45,365 nucleotides of DNA from Paenibacillus sp. GM2 (lineage in GTDB: Bacteria > Bacillota > Bacilli > Paenibacillales > Paenibacillaceae). The position numbers were made by a program, and so were the translations under genes. Below the pieces are notes generated by a model, which saw only the letters and a program-made list of their open reading frames with translations, did no database searches and was not told where the DNA came from. The stretch is from assembly GCF_900069005.2 (NCBI RefSeq), contig NZ_LN831277.1, positions 608,658-654,022 of the forward strand, written 5' to 3'. Each line of letters starts with the position of its first letter. Within the stretch, counting starts at the first letter, position 1. Positions 26,652 to 35,172 of the stretch are shown here, piece by piece.

Positions 26652-28213
26652 TGATCGAATCTGGGAGTATCGTTTACATTAAGAACACAAAGAGTTATGC
26701 GTTAGTAAGTAGTACTGATCACGATATATTATCGGGGTATGCCTTGTCAAAAGCAAAGCCTGAAACTCTATCGGATAAGTTCCATATGGGAATTAATATT
26801 AATAATAGTGAAGGCCCTTCTTTTTTTGTAGATGTTCGAAATCAAATAAATATTGATTCGAGTGGAGCTGAATTCCATTCAGAGATAAAAAAAGAGGAAT
26901 TTGAAAAGATAAAAAGACTCGATATTCTATTGAAGGTTGAAGAATATTATCAATTATTTCACTCTGACCGCAATAGTAATTTCATTCCTGGAGATTCATC
27001 AGTAGTTTATGGTGGACGTGTTTACGATGAGAAAGAAATGAGAAGCTTAGTAGATTCATCCTTAGACTTTTGGTTAACTGCGGGAAGATATAATAAGCAA
27101 TTTGAGAAGGAATTTGCCGAGTATCTCGGTGTAAGATATGCTCTTCTAACTAACTCAGGATCATCTGCAAATCTCTTAGCCTTCTCTGCTTTAACATCTC
27201 CTAAATTGAAAGAAAAACGGATTAAGCCAGGTGATGAAGTAATCACAGTTGCAGCAGGTTTTCCGACAACCGTTGCTCCTATTATTCAAAATGGAGCTGT
27301 TCCTGTGTTTATTGACGTTGAGTTGGGGACTTATAACATCCTGGCTGATCAAATTGAAGGTGCGATTACTTCTAAGACTAAAGCAATTATGGTTGCTCAT
27401 ACAATGGGAAATCCATTCGAATTGGATAAGGTTATGGAGATAGCAAATAAGTATGACCTTTGGGTAATTGAAGATAACTGTGATGCTCTTGGTTCAACAT
27501 TTAGAGGGAAGCTCACGGGAACTCATGGCCATATTGGAACTTCGAGTTTCTATCCTCCTCACCATATGACGATGGGTGAAGGTGGAGCAGTCTATACAAA
27601 TAACGCTCTATTAAAAACCATTATTGAATCCTTCCGTGATTGGGGAAGAGATTGCTGGTGTCCATCTGGTTGTGACAATACATGCAATAAACGCTTCGGC
27701 TGGGAACTTGGTTCGCTACCATATGGATATGATCATAAATATACCTATTCTCATATTGGATATAATCTGAGAGTTACTGAAATGCAGGCTGCTATCGGGG
27801 TGGAGCAATTAAAGAAGGTTCCTGCCTTTGTAGATGCTAGAAAAACCAATTTCAAAAAGTTGCATGATGGACTTAAAGAACTAGAACGGTTTTTTATTTT
27901 ACCAAGAGCTACCGAGAATTCTGACCCGAGCTGGTTTGGTTTTATTCTAACTGTTCGTGATGGAGCTCACTTTACTAAAAATGAGATTGTCAACTATTTA
28001 GAGTCTCAAAAAATTCAAACAAGAATGTTATTTGCGGGTAATTTAACAAGACAGCCAGCTTTTCGTGGTGCGAATTATCGAATTCATGGGGAGTTAACTA
28101 ATACCGATAAAATATTAGATGATACTTTCTTAATAGGTGTTTATCCTGGATTAACTGAAACGATGATTGATTATGTGATTGAGAAAATCAAGCAATTTGT
28201 TCTTTTAAAATAA
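26651..28213 (+). CDS. ddhC: CDP-4-keto-6-deoxy-D-glucose 3-dehydrase (E1) with extra N-terminal domain
   Basis: A 520-residue protein; typical DdhC/RfbH is about 437. From about residue 95 it is the PMP-dependent, [2Fe-2S] E1 dehydrase. The aminotransferase lysine is replaced by His (His304 in SSFYPPHHMTMGEGG). The cluster cysteines follow C-x57-C-x1-C-x7-C exactly (Cys277, 335, 337, 345), as in Yersinia E1. It removes the C3 hydroxyl on the way to CDP-3,6-dideoxyhexoses and normally needs an E3 reductase, not seen in the window. Residues 1-90 are extra. GSIVYI, then SYALVSS, FFVDVRNQINID and a final KKEEFEKIK helix give a pattern like the MazF/PemK small barrel. Confidence 0.95.
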   Translation: MIESGSIVYIKNTKSYALVSSTDHDILSGYALSKAKPETLSDKFHMGININNSEGPSFFVDVRNQINIDSSGAEFHSEIKKEEFEKIKRLDILLKVEEYYQLFHSDRNSNFIPGDSSVVYGGRVYDEKEMRSLVDSSLDFWLTAGRYNKQFEKEFAEYLGVRYALLTNSGSSANLLAFSALTSPKLKEKRIKPGDEVITVAAGFPTTVAPIIQNGAVPVFIDVELGTYNILADQIEGAITSKTKAIMVAHTMGNPFELDKVMEIANKYDLWVIEDNCDALGSTFRGKLTGTHGHIGTSSFYPPHHMTMGEGGAVYTNNALLKTIIESFRDWGRDCWCPSGCDNTCNKRFGWELGSLPYGYDHKYTYSHIGYNLRVTEMQAAIGVEQLKKVPAFVDARKTNFKKLHDGLKELERFFILPRATENSDPSWFGFILTVRDGAHFTKNEIVNYLESQKIQTRMLFAGNLTRQPAFRGANYRIHGELTNTDKILDDTFLIGVYPGLTETMIDYVIEKIKQFVLLK

Positions 28214-28231
28214 TTGATGGGGGACAATGAA

Positions 28232-29026
28232 ATGAAGGTTGTTATACTAGCAGGCGGATATGGAACTAGAATCAGTGAAGAGTCGCATCTTAGACCGAAA
28301 CCAATGATCGAAATCGGACAGAAGCCTATTCTGTGGCATATTATGAAGCTTTATTCTCAACACGGATTTAATGACTTTATTATTTGTTTGGGCTATAAAG
28401 GATTTTATATTAAAGAATACTTTGCGCATTATTTTTTGCATGAATCAGATGTAACCTTTGATTTTCAAAATGGTAACCAATTGATTACTCACCAGCATAC
28501 GGCTGAACCTTGGAAAGTCACCCTGGTAAATACTGGGGTTGATACTATGACTGGTGGCAGGGTCAAAAGGGTTCAGGAATACATAGGAAGCGAGCCGTTT
28601 ATGTTGACTTACGGGGATGGAGTCTCGGATGTAAATATTACGGAGCTTGTTCAATACCATAAATTACATGGTAGACTTGCCACAGTGACAACAGTTCAGC
28701 CTAGCGGAAGGTTTGGTGCGTTAGAAATAAATCCAAATAATGAAGTGAAAGGATTTCAAGAAAAGCCTAAAGGTGATGGCGCTTGGATTAATGCTGGCTT
28801 CTTTGTGCTAGAGCCGGAAGTACTTAATTATATAAGCTCAGATGAAACAGTGTTTGAAAAAGAACCGCTAGAAGGCCTAGCGAAAAATGATGAACTGATG
28901 GGGTTTAAGCATGAGGGATTCTGGCAACCTATGGATACCCTTCGCGATAAAAATTATCTTGAGGAGCTTTGGAAATCAGGAAAGGCTCCTTGGAAAACTT
29001 GGGGTAAAGAGCTGGTGAATATATAA
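28232..29026 (+). CDS. ddhA: Glucose-1-phosphate cytidylyltransferase
   Basis: A 264-residue RfbF/DdhA, close to the normal ~257. It makes CDP-glucose from CTP and glucose-1-phosphate, the first step to CDP-linked dideoxy sugars. N-terminal motif [19 protein letters not shown] and [28 protein letters not shown], and the final [11 protein letters not shown] are all standard. ATG at 28232 is chosen because GATGGGGGA lies 8 bases upstream. The order ddhC-ddhA-ddhB differs from the Yersinia order ddhD-A-B-C. Confidence 0.95.
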   Translation: MKVVILAGGYGTRISEESHLRPKPMIEIGQKPILWHIMKLYSQHGFNDFIICLGYKGFYIKEYFAHYFLHESDVTFDFQNGNQLITHQHTAEPWKVTLVNTGVDTMTGGRVKRVQEYIGSEPFMLTYGDGVSDVNITELVQYHKLHGRLATVTTVQPSGRFGALEINPNNEVKGFQEKPKGDGAWINAGFFVLEPEVLNYISSDETVFEKEPLEGLAKNDELMGFKHEGFWQPMDTLRDKNYLEELWKSGKAPWKTWGKELVNI

Positions 29027-30099
29027 TGATAGATTCTGCTTTTTGGAAAGACAAGAAAGTATTCCTTACAGGGCATACTGGCTTTAAGGGATCATGGCTT
29101 AGTATATGGTTATCTTCTATGGGTGCTCAGGTAACAGGGTATTCATTAGAACCGAATACTCAACCCAATTTATATGAACTACTTAATGTCGAAGAGCTAA
29201 TTACTAAAAGCGTTATCGCTGATGTCAGAGACAGAGAGTCTCTTCAATTTGCAATGCAGGAAGCCAAGCCGGATATAGTGATTCATATGGCGGCGCAGCC
29301 TTTAGTTCGTGAATCTTATAAGAGTCCTGCAGAAACGTATGCAACTAATGTGATGGGAACAGTAAATCTGTTTGAGTCAGTTAGAATTTGTGAGAGTGTT
29401 TCGGTGGTTGTGAATGTAACGACTGATAAATGTTATGATAATAAAGAATGGGTTTGGGGATATAGAGAGGATGAGCCACTAGGAGGCTATGATCCTTATT
29501 CAAGCAGTAAAGCTTGTTCTGAGCTGGTAACCAGCGCCTACCGTAATTCATTTTTTAGTAATAAAGAGGATGGGCGATATGTGGCTGTAGCTTCTGCTAG
29601 AGCAGGTAATGTAATTGGCGGTGGTGACTGGGCTGGCGATCGATTGGTACCGGATTGCATACGCTCTATTTCATCAAATGAACCAATTATTATTAGAAAT
29701 CCTAATTCCATTAGACCGTGGCAACATGTGCTTGAGCCCCTAAGTGGTTATTTGCTTTTAGCTCAAGGTCTATTTGAAAGGGGATCGGAATTTTCAAGTG
29801 CTTGGAATTTTGGGCCACGTGATGAGGATGCTAAGCCAGTCGAATGGATTGTTAAAAGATTATGTGAAAAGTGGGGGACAGAGACGTCTGTTTTCATTGA
29901 CACAAATCCACAACCACATGAGGCTCATTTTCTGAAGCTTGATTGTTCTAAAGCGATTACTTATTTAAATTGGCGTCCAAGATGGAATTTAGACTATGTT
30001 ATCGATAAAATCGTGGAGTTTAATATAGCATTTTCGAGGGATAAATCAAGCTTAAGAGAAGTTTGCCTCAATCAGATTAATGAATATGTAAATTCATAG
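29026..30099 (+). CDS. ddhB: CDP-glucose 4,6-dehydratase
   Basis: A 357-residue SDR enzyme matching DdhB/RfbG in length. It has TGHTGFKGSWLSIWL at the N-terminus, AAQPLVRESY, TTDKCYDNKEWVWGYRE and catalytic YSSSK, all distinctive of this enzyme. It converts CDP-glucose to CDP-4-keto-6-deoxyglucose, the substrate of DdhC. Start and previous stop overlap in TAATG, so it is coupled to ddhA. Confidence 0.96.
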   Translation: MIDSAFWKDKKVFLTGHTGFKGSWLSIWLSSMGAQVTGYSLEPNTQPNLYELLNVEELITKSVIADVRDRESLQFAMQEAKPDIVIHMAAQPLVRESYKSPAETYATNVMGTVNLFESVRICESVSVVVNVTTDKCYDNKEWVWGYREDEPLGGYDPYSSSKACSELVTSAYRNSFFSNKEDGRYVAVASARAGNVIGGGDWAGDRLVPDCIRSISSNEPIIIRNPNSIRPWQHVLEPLSGYLLLAQGLFERGSEFSSAWNFGPRDEDAKPVEWIVKRLCEKWGTETSVFIDTNPQPHEAHFLKLDCSKAITYLNWRPRWNLDYVIDKIVEFNIAFSRDKSSLREVCLNQINEYVNS

Positions 30100-30116
30100 A
30101 AAGGGGATCTTCTTAA

Positions 30117-31889
30117 ATGAAGCTTTCAGACTATGTAGTAGATTTTATACACAAAGAAGGCGTTTCTCATGTATTTGAGTTTATTGGCGGTGCAATTGTA
30201 CACCTGCTTGATTCAATATACATTAGAACAGATATTGAATGTGTGTCTGTAAGACATGAACAAGCAGGAGCATTTGCTGCAGAAGCCTATGCCAGAATGA
30301 ATGGACGATTAGGTGTCGCAATGGCCACAAGTGGGCCGGGGGCACTAAACCTATTAACGGGTATAGGAAGTTGTTATTTTGATTCGGTTCCGTGCCTATT
30401 CATTACTGGGCAGGTTAACACTTACGAGTATAAATTTGATAGACCAATCAGACAAATCGGTTTTCAAGAAACGGACATAGTAAGTGTTGCTCAATCTTTA
30501 ACCAAATATGCTGAACTAATAACAGATCCTACTAAGATTAGATATCATTTAGAAAAGGCTACCTTTTTAGCGAAGAACGGTCGACCCGGCCCTGTGCTTT
30601 TAGACATTCCCATGGATATTCAAAGGGCTCAAATAGAGCCAAATGAATTAGAAAGCTTTTATGATAGTCAAGAATATCGTGATTTAATAAGTACTAACAC
30701 CAATGTTATCAACAATGGAACAATTGAGAATGTTGTTACTTTACTTAAAGAGTCAAAAAGACCTCTTGTTCTAGTCGGCGGTGGAGTTCGTCTAAGTAAT
30801 GCTGTTGAAGAATTAGAAGAGTTTCTGGAGAAAACAGGTATCCCTGTTGTAAGCTCTTTAATGGGACTTGATGTTATTTCTCATTATAATTCGCAATATG
30901 TTGGCTTAATTGGATCTTATGGAAATAGGTATAGCAATCTGACTTTAGCAAATTGTGACTTATTAGTTATTTTAGGCTCTAGATTAGATAGTAGGCAAAC
31001 TGGAACTAGACCTGATACATTTGCTAGAGCTGCAAAAAAGGTGCATGTTGATATTGATCCATTGGAGTTAAATAGTAAAGTAAAAGTGGATGTAACTATC
31101 CGAGCTAACATTAAGGATTTTCTTAGTAGTGTAAATCAATCAATTGATAATTCACTTAATACGGATATTAATGAATGGAAAGCTAAAATAGAATCATTAA
31201 AGGATAAATATCCGACATATTCATTTAAACCAACAGAGAATGAAATTGAACCAAATAGATTTATGGAAGTTCTCTCCATGAAGAGTGGGGAATTTGGCTC
31301 AATTTGTTTAGATGTTGGGCAGCATCAGATGTGGGCTTCGCAGTCTTTTAAATTATCAAAATCTCAAAGGCTATTGAATTCCGGTGGCATGGGGGCAATG
31401 GGGTTTGCTTTACCTGCTGCAATCGGTGCTTCTTTGGCTACAAAGAAAGAAACTTTGGTTATTGCCGGAGATGGCGGTATCCAACTAAATATTCAAGAAC
31501 TAGATACAATTTCACGACTACAGCTACATATAAAAATTGTAGTTATTAATAACAATTCATTAGGAATGGTCAGACAATTTCAAGATTTATATATGGATGG
31601 GAGACAACAATCGACGGTTAATAAAAATCCTTCTTTTAAGGAGATTTTTAAAGCATACAATATACCGGTTATCCAATTAAGATCGTTGAACGACTTGGAG
31701 TTTATAGATGATTTTCTCTCCGTTAAGGGACCAGCTCTTTTAGAAGTTATATTAGAACGTAATACTGAAGTACACCCAAAATTAGTTGTTAATCGACCTG
31801 TTGAAGATATGTTTCCTTATCTAGATCGACAAGAACTTAAGGACATAATGTTAATTGATTTAGTAGAAGAAATGGAAATTCCTAAGTAA
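30117..31889 (+). CDS. yerE: Thiamine-diphosphate enzyme, YerE-like (pyruvate-dependent sugar acetyl transfer)
   Basis: A 590-residue ThDP enzyme of the acetolactate synthase superfamily. The cofactor-activating Glu is Glu48 in RHEQAGAFAAEAYAR. The diphosphate-binding motif is GDG at 451-453, 24 residues, then NNN at 478-480. The middle domain (LVLVGGGVRLS) is the kind that binds FAD in this superfamily. In Yersinia, YerE joins a two-carbon unit from pyruvate to C4 of CDP-3,6-dideoxy-4-ketohexose. Placement straight after ddhC-A-B and before a YerF-like reductase supports this role over branched-chain amino acid synthesis. AAGGGGAT precedes the ATG. The sequence alone does not prove the substrate. 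Confidence 0.85.
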   Translation: MKLSDYVVDFIHKEGVSHVFEFIGGAIVHLLDSIYIRTDIECVSVRHEQAGAFAAEAYARMNGRLGVAMATSGPGALNLLTGIGSCYFDSVPCLFITGQVNTYEYKFDRPIRQIGFQETDIVSVAQSLTKYAELITDPTKIRYHLEKATFLAKNGRPGPVLLDIPMDIQRAQIEPNELESFYDSQEYRDLISTNTNVINNGTIENVVTLLKESKRPLVLVGGGVRLSNAVEELEEFLEKTGIPVVSSLMGLDVISHYNSQYVGLIGSYGNRYSNLTLANCDLLVILGSRLDSRQTGTRPDTFARAAKKVHVDIDPLELNSKVKVDVTIRANIKDFLSSVNQSIDNSLNTDINEWKAKIESLKDKYPTYSFKPTENEIEPNRFMEVLSMKSGEFGSICLDVGQHQMWASQSFKLSKSQRLLNSGGMGAMGFALPAAIGASLATKKETLVIAGDGGIQLNIQELDTISRLQLHIKIVVINNNSLGMVRQFQDLYMDGRQQSTVNKNPSFKEIFKAYNIPVIQLRSLNDLEFIDDFLSVKGPALLEVILERNTEVHPKLVVNRPVEDMFPYLDRQELKDIMLIDLVEEMEIPK

Positions 31890-31905
31890 AGGGAGTTTAG
31901 CCACA

Positions 31906-32877
31906 ATGATCAATAATTCCTTGAAGAAAGTGGCGATATTGGGGGCAACTGGACATATCGGTAAAAATGTAACCAAAGCCTTTTGCAAAAATGGAATGTA
32001 TCATCTGTCCCTATTTGTTAGATCGCGTGAAAAATTAGTGAGTTTCTTACAAGAGAATAACATGGAGTATGCTAATGATATTTCTATAATGGATTTCTCT
32101 AATTTTACCTCGGAATATTATGATGTTGTTATAAATTGCACCGGGATTGGAAATCCGGGAGCTCTTGCAAATGATCCTTTTCTAGTTTTTAAAGTCACCG
32201 AGGAAATTGACAATTTAGTTCTTAACTATATTTATAAGAATCCGGAAACGCTGTATATTAATTTTAGTAGTGGGGCAATCTACGGTACTGATTATGAAGA
32301 GCCAGCCTCGGAGTCCAAGAAATTGATAATTGACGTCAATCATTTATCAAATAAAGATTACTATGGTATTTCTAAATTAAATATGGAAGCAAAGCATCGT
32401 AGTCTTGTTCAAAATCATATAGTTGATTTGAGAATATTTGGTTTTTTTAGTGCTTATATAGATACACAATCAAGGTTTTTCTTAACGGATATCCTTAATT
32501 CTTTGAATAACAATCATGTTTTGAATACATCTTCTGAAGATATGATTAGAGACTATGTACACCCGTCAGATTTAATAGCGATTTTAGATCTCTGTATGAA
32601 TAAGCATAAAGTAAATGATAGTTTTGATGCTTATTCACTAAAACCTGTTACCAAATTTGAACTATTAGACTATTTTGTAAGTAATCACAATTTACAAGTT
32701 AATTATATTAATGATCTTAATGGTCAGTCTAGGTCGATCACAGGGAATAAAAATAACTACTATTCCATGAACCGTAATGCTGAAAAAATTGGATACAATC
32801 CTAAGTTCAACTCATTACAGAGTGTTTCTGAAACTATTAATTTATTGAAATTGGGGAAAAATAAATGCATAAAATAA
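31906..32877 (+). CDS. yerF: SDR reductase, YerF-like
   Basis: A 323-residue SDR protein with GATGHIGKNV at the N-terminus, VVINCTGIGNPG, and catalytic YGISK in DYYGISKLNMEAK. In yersiniose synthesis YerF reduces the acetyl branch put on by YerE, giving a hydroxyethyl side chain. The gene follows the YerE-like gene by 16 bases and overlaps the GtrB gene by 13. The role rests mainly on this position; the family itself also includes epimerases and other reductases. Confidence 0.78.
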   Translation: MINNSLKKVAILGATGHIGKNVTKAFCKNGMYHLSLFVRSREKLVSFLQENNMEYANDISIMDFSNFTSEYYDVVINCTGIGNPGALANDPFLVFKVTEEIDNLVLNYIYKNPETLYINFSSGAIYGTDYEEPASESKKLIIDVNHLSNKDYYGISKLNMEAKHRSLVQNHIVDLRIFGFFSAYIDTQSRFFLTDILNSLNNNHVLNTSSEDMIRDYVHPSDLIAILDLCMNKHKVNDSFDAYSLKPVTKFELLDYFVSNHNLQVNYINDLNGQSRSITGNKNNYYSMNRNAEKIGYNPKFNSLQSVSETINLLKLGKNKCIK

Positions 32878-33806
32878 GTATTGTAACTCCTTGCTATAAC
32901 GAGGAAGAAAACGTTGAGGAGTTATATAAACAAGTAAAAGAGGTTTTTGAAAGAATAAATGATTGTGTTTATGAACATATTTTTATTGACAATGCCTCCA
33001 AAGATAATACAGTTTCAATTCTTAAAAGACTAGCGGCAACAGATAGAAATGTAAAAGTCATAGTCAATGCGCGAAATTTTGGACATATCCGCTCTCCTTA
33101 TCATGCATTATTGCAGGCTGAGGGGGATGCGGTTATTTTACTTGTTGCAGATTTGCAGGACCCTCCATCAATGATTAAAGATTTTATCGATAAGTGGCAA
33201 GAAGGATACAAGATTGTTCTAGGTGTTAAAACTCAGAGTAAAGAAAGTCCTGCTATGTTTGCAATTAGAAAAATGTACTATAATTTCATCAACAGAGTTT
33301 CAGAAATTGAATTAACGAAAAATAACACCGGTTTTGGTCTGTATGATAAAAAAATAATTGAAATACTTAGACAAATTGATGATCCATATCCTTATTTTAG
33401 AGGGCTTATTTCAGATATAGGCTTTGAAAGTTATAAAATTGAGTATGAACAACCAGTAAGGAAAAGAGGAATTACAAAAAATAACTTTTATACTTTATAC
33501 GATATGGCGATGTTAGGTATTACAAATCATTCTAAGATCCCCTTGAGATTAGCAGCTATGATTGGCTTTTTAATGTCAGCTTTAAGTTTACTGGTTGCAT
33601 TGGGATATTTTATTGCTAAGCTATTGTTCTGGAACTCTTTTACTATGGGGACGGCTCCATTAATAATTGGCTTATTTTTATTTTCGTCGGTACAGCTTTT
33701 CTTTATAGGAATTATTGGAGAATACATCGGATCAATACACACTCAGGTTTTAAAAAGACCCCTTGTAGTTGAAAAGGAAAGGATTAATTTTACAAATTCC
33801 GATTAG
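32865..33806 (+). CDS. gtrB: Polyprenyl-phosphate glycosyltransferase (GtrB/DPM1-like GT2)
   Basis: A 313-residue GT2 protein with IVTPCYNEEENVEELY at the N-terminus, the DxD-type VADLQDPP, and two C-terminal membrane helices (about 227-250 and 262-285) followed by GEYIGSIHTQVLKRP, as in GtrB, ArnC and DPM1. It loads a nucleotide sugar onto undecaprenyl phosphate for flipping by GtrA. Its location right behind ddhC-A-B-yerE-yerF suggests the loaded sugar may be the CDP-linked branched sugar rather than glucose; this is inference. No ribosome binding site is obvious because the start lies in the preceding gene. Confidence 0.92.
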   Translation: MHKISIVTPCYNEEENVEELYKQVKEVFERINDCVYEHIFIDNASKDNTVSILKRLAATDRNVKVIVNARNFGHIRSPYHALLQAEGDAVILLVADLQDPPSMIKDFIDKWQEGYKIVLGVKTQSKESPAMFAIRKMYYNFINRVSEIELTKNNTGFGLYDKKIIEILRQIDDPYPYFRGLISDIGFESYKIEYEQPVRKRGITKNNFYTLYDMAMLGITNHSKIPLRLAAMIGFLMSALSLLVALGYFIAKLLFWNSFTMGTAPLIIGLFLFSSVQLFFIGIIGEYIGSIHTQVLKRPLVVEKERINFTNSD

Positions 33807-33816
33807 AGGAGTCGTT

Positions 33817-34560
33817 ATGAAAGCCATTATTCTCTCAGGTGGGACAGGCTCCCGCCTTTACCCTTTAACAAAAGTCACCAACAAACATCTTCTTCCTGTT
33901 GGAAAATATCCTATGATCTTTCATCCCGTCTATAAATTAAAGCAGGCGGGGTTAACTGATATACTCATTATCACTGGTAAGGAGCATATGGGTGACGTAG
34001 TAAGTTTGCTTGGCAGCGGTATTGATTTAGGTGTTTCTTTCACATATAAAGTCCAAGATGAAGCTGGTGGAATTGCGCAAGCACTGGGTTTAGCCGAACA
34101 ATTTGTAGGCCAAGATCAAATGGTCGTAATTCTTGGTGATAACGTCTTTGCTGATGATATTTCGCCGTATGTTTCTAATTTCTGTGATCAGCAGAAGGGT
34201 GCGAAGATATTAATTCAGCATGTTGCGGACCCTAGGCGTTTTGGTGTACCAGAGCTCCAAGGAGATAGAATTATATCCATTGAAGAGAAGCCGCAGCAGC
34301 CGAAATCAAATTATGCGGTAACCGGAATATATATGTTTGATCATACCGTTTTTGAAATTATTAAAACATTAAAGCCATCCGCCCGGGGTGAATTGGAAAT
34401 CACCGATGTTAATAATGCATATATTAAACGAGGGGAGCTTACGTACGACGTCTTGCAAGGTTGGTGGACTGATGCTGGGACGCATGCTTCCTTGGCCAAA
34501 GCTAATGAGTTAGCACGCGATATTACATTTGGTGAAGAATTCGGTAAGCTCAAACATTAA
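33817..34560 (+). CDS. rmlA: Glucose-1-phosphate thymidylyltransferase, short SpsI type
   Basis: A 247-residue enzyme of the short form like Bacillus SpsI, not the ~290-residue Rhodobacter/E. coli-type RmlA. It makes dTDP-glucose. Motifs are SGGTGSRLYPLTKVTNKHLLPVG (read from the N-terminus), VILGDNVF, EEKP, and SARGELEITDVNN. ATG at 33817 is picked because AGAGGAG lies just before it; the longer open frame runs inside gtrB. Base composition changes after this gene: downstream genes are clearly less AT-rich. Confidence 0.93.
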   Translation: MKAIILSGGTGSRLYPLTKVTNKHLLPVGKYPMIFHPVYKLKQAGLTDILIITGKEHMGDVVSLLGSGIDLGVSFTYKVQDEAGGIAQALGLAEQFVGQDQMVVILGDNVFADDISPYVSNFCDQQKGAKILIQHVADPRRFGVPELQGDRIISIEEKPQQPKSNYAVTGIYMFDHTVFEIIKTLKPSARGELEITDVNNAYIKRGELTYDVLQGWWTDAGTHASLAKANELARDITFGEEFGKLKH

Positions 34561-34610
34561 ATCGAGGATTATAAGTTTGATTAACAGTTAAATAGGGAGG
34601 ATGTATAGAT

Positions 34611-35156
34611 ATGAAGTTATCACCATTGAAACTGGATGGTGCTGCTATTCTCGAACCGGTGGTACATGGCGATCACCGGGGTTTTTTTATAGAGAGTTAT
34701 AATGAGCAGGTTATGAAACAGTTAGGTGTGAGCTATGATTTTATTCAGGATAATCAATCGTTGTCCGCTGATCCTGGAGTCCTGAGAGGACTTCATTATC
34801 AATTGAATCCGAAGGCACAGACAAAGTTAATTCGTGTGTTAACCGGAGCGATATACGATGTGATTCTGGATATCAGGAAGAGTTCACCAACTTTCGGACA
34901 GTGGATCGGAGTGATTCTTAGCGAATACAACAAAAGACAACTTCTGGTTCCCAAAGGATTTGCCCACGGCTTCTGTACCTTGACTCCGAACACCCAAGTT
35001 TTATATAAAGTGGATGAATACTATTCGCCAGAAAATGATCGTGGCATATTATGGAATGATCCGGCACTTGACATAGATTGGCCTATAAGTGAGCCATTAC
35101 TCTCGGACAAGGATCGGAAGCACCCCGTTTTGGCGGATGCAGAATTGAACTTTTGA
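34611..35156 (+). CDS. rmlC: dTDP-4-dehydrorhamnose 3,5-epimerase
   Basis: A 181-residue cupin enzyme of normal length. It has DHRGFFIESYNEQ, the catalytic region GVLRGLHYQ, and VPKGFAHGFCTL. It epimerises C3 and C5 of dTDP-4-keto-6-deoxyglucose in dTDP-L-rhamnose synthesis. AGGGAGG lies 10 bases upstream. It sits 50 bases after rmlA and 16 before rmlB. Confidence 0.96.
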   Translation: MKLSPLKLDGAAILEPVVHGDHRGFFIESYNEQVMKQLGVSYDFIQDNQSLSADPGVLRGLHYQLNPKAQTKLIRVLTGAIYDVILDIRKSSPTFGQWIGVILSEYNKRQLLVPKGFAHGFCTLTPNTQVLYKVDEYYSPENDRGILWNDPALDIDWPISEPLLSDKDRKHPVLADAELNF

Positions 35157-35172
35157 TTAGGAGGTTGCACCC

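Noticed and set aside
30117..31889. Reading the ThDP enzyme as an amino-acid-pathway acetolactate synthase (ilvB)
   Set aside because: There is no ilvN/ilvC nearby and it sits between CDP-dideoxysugar genes and an SDR, so a YerE-like role fits better, though it is not proven.
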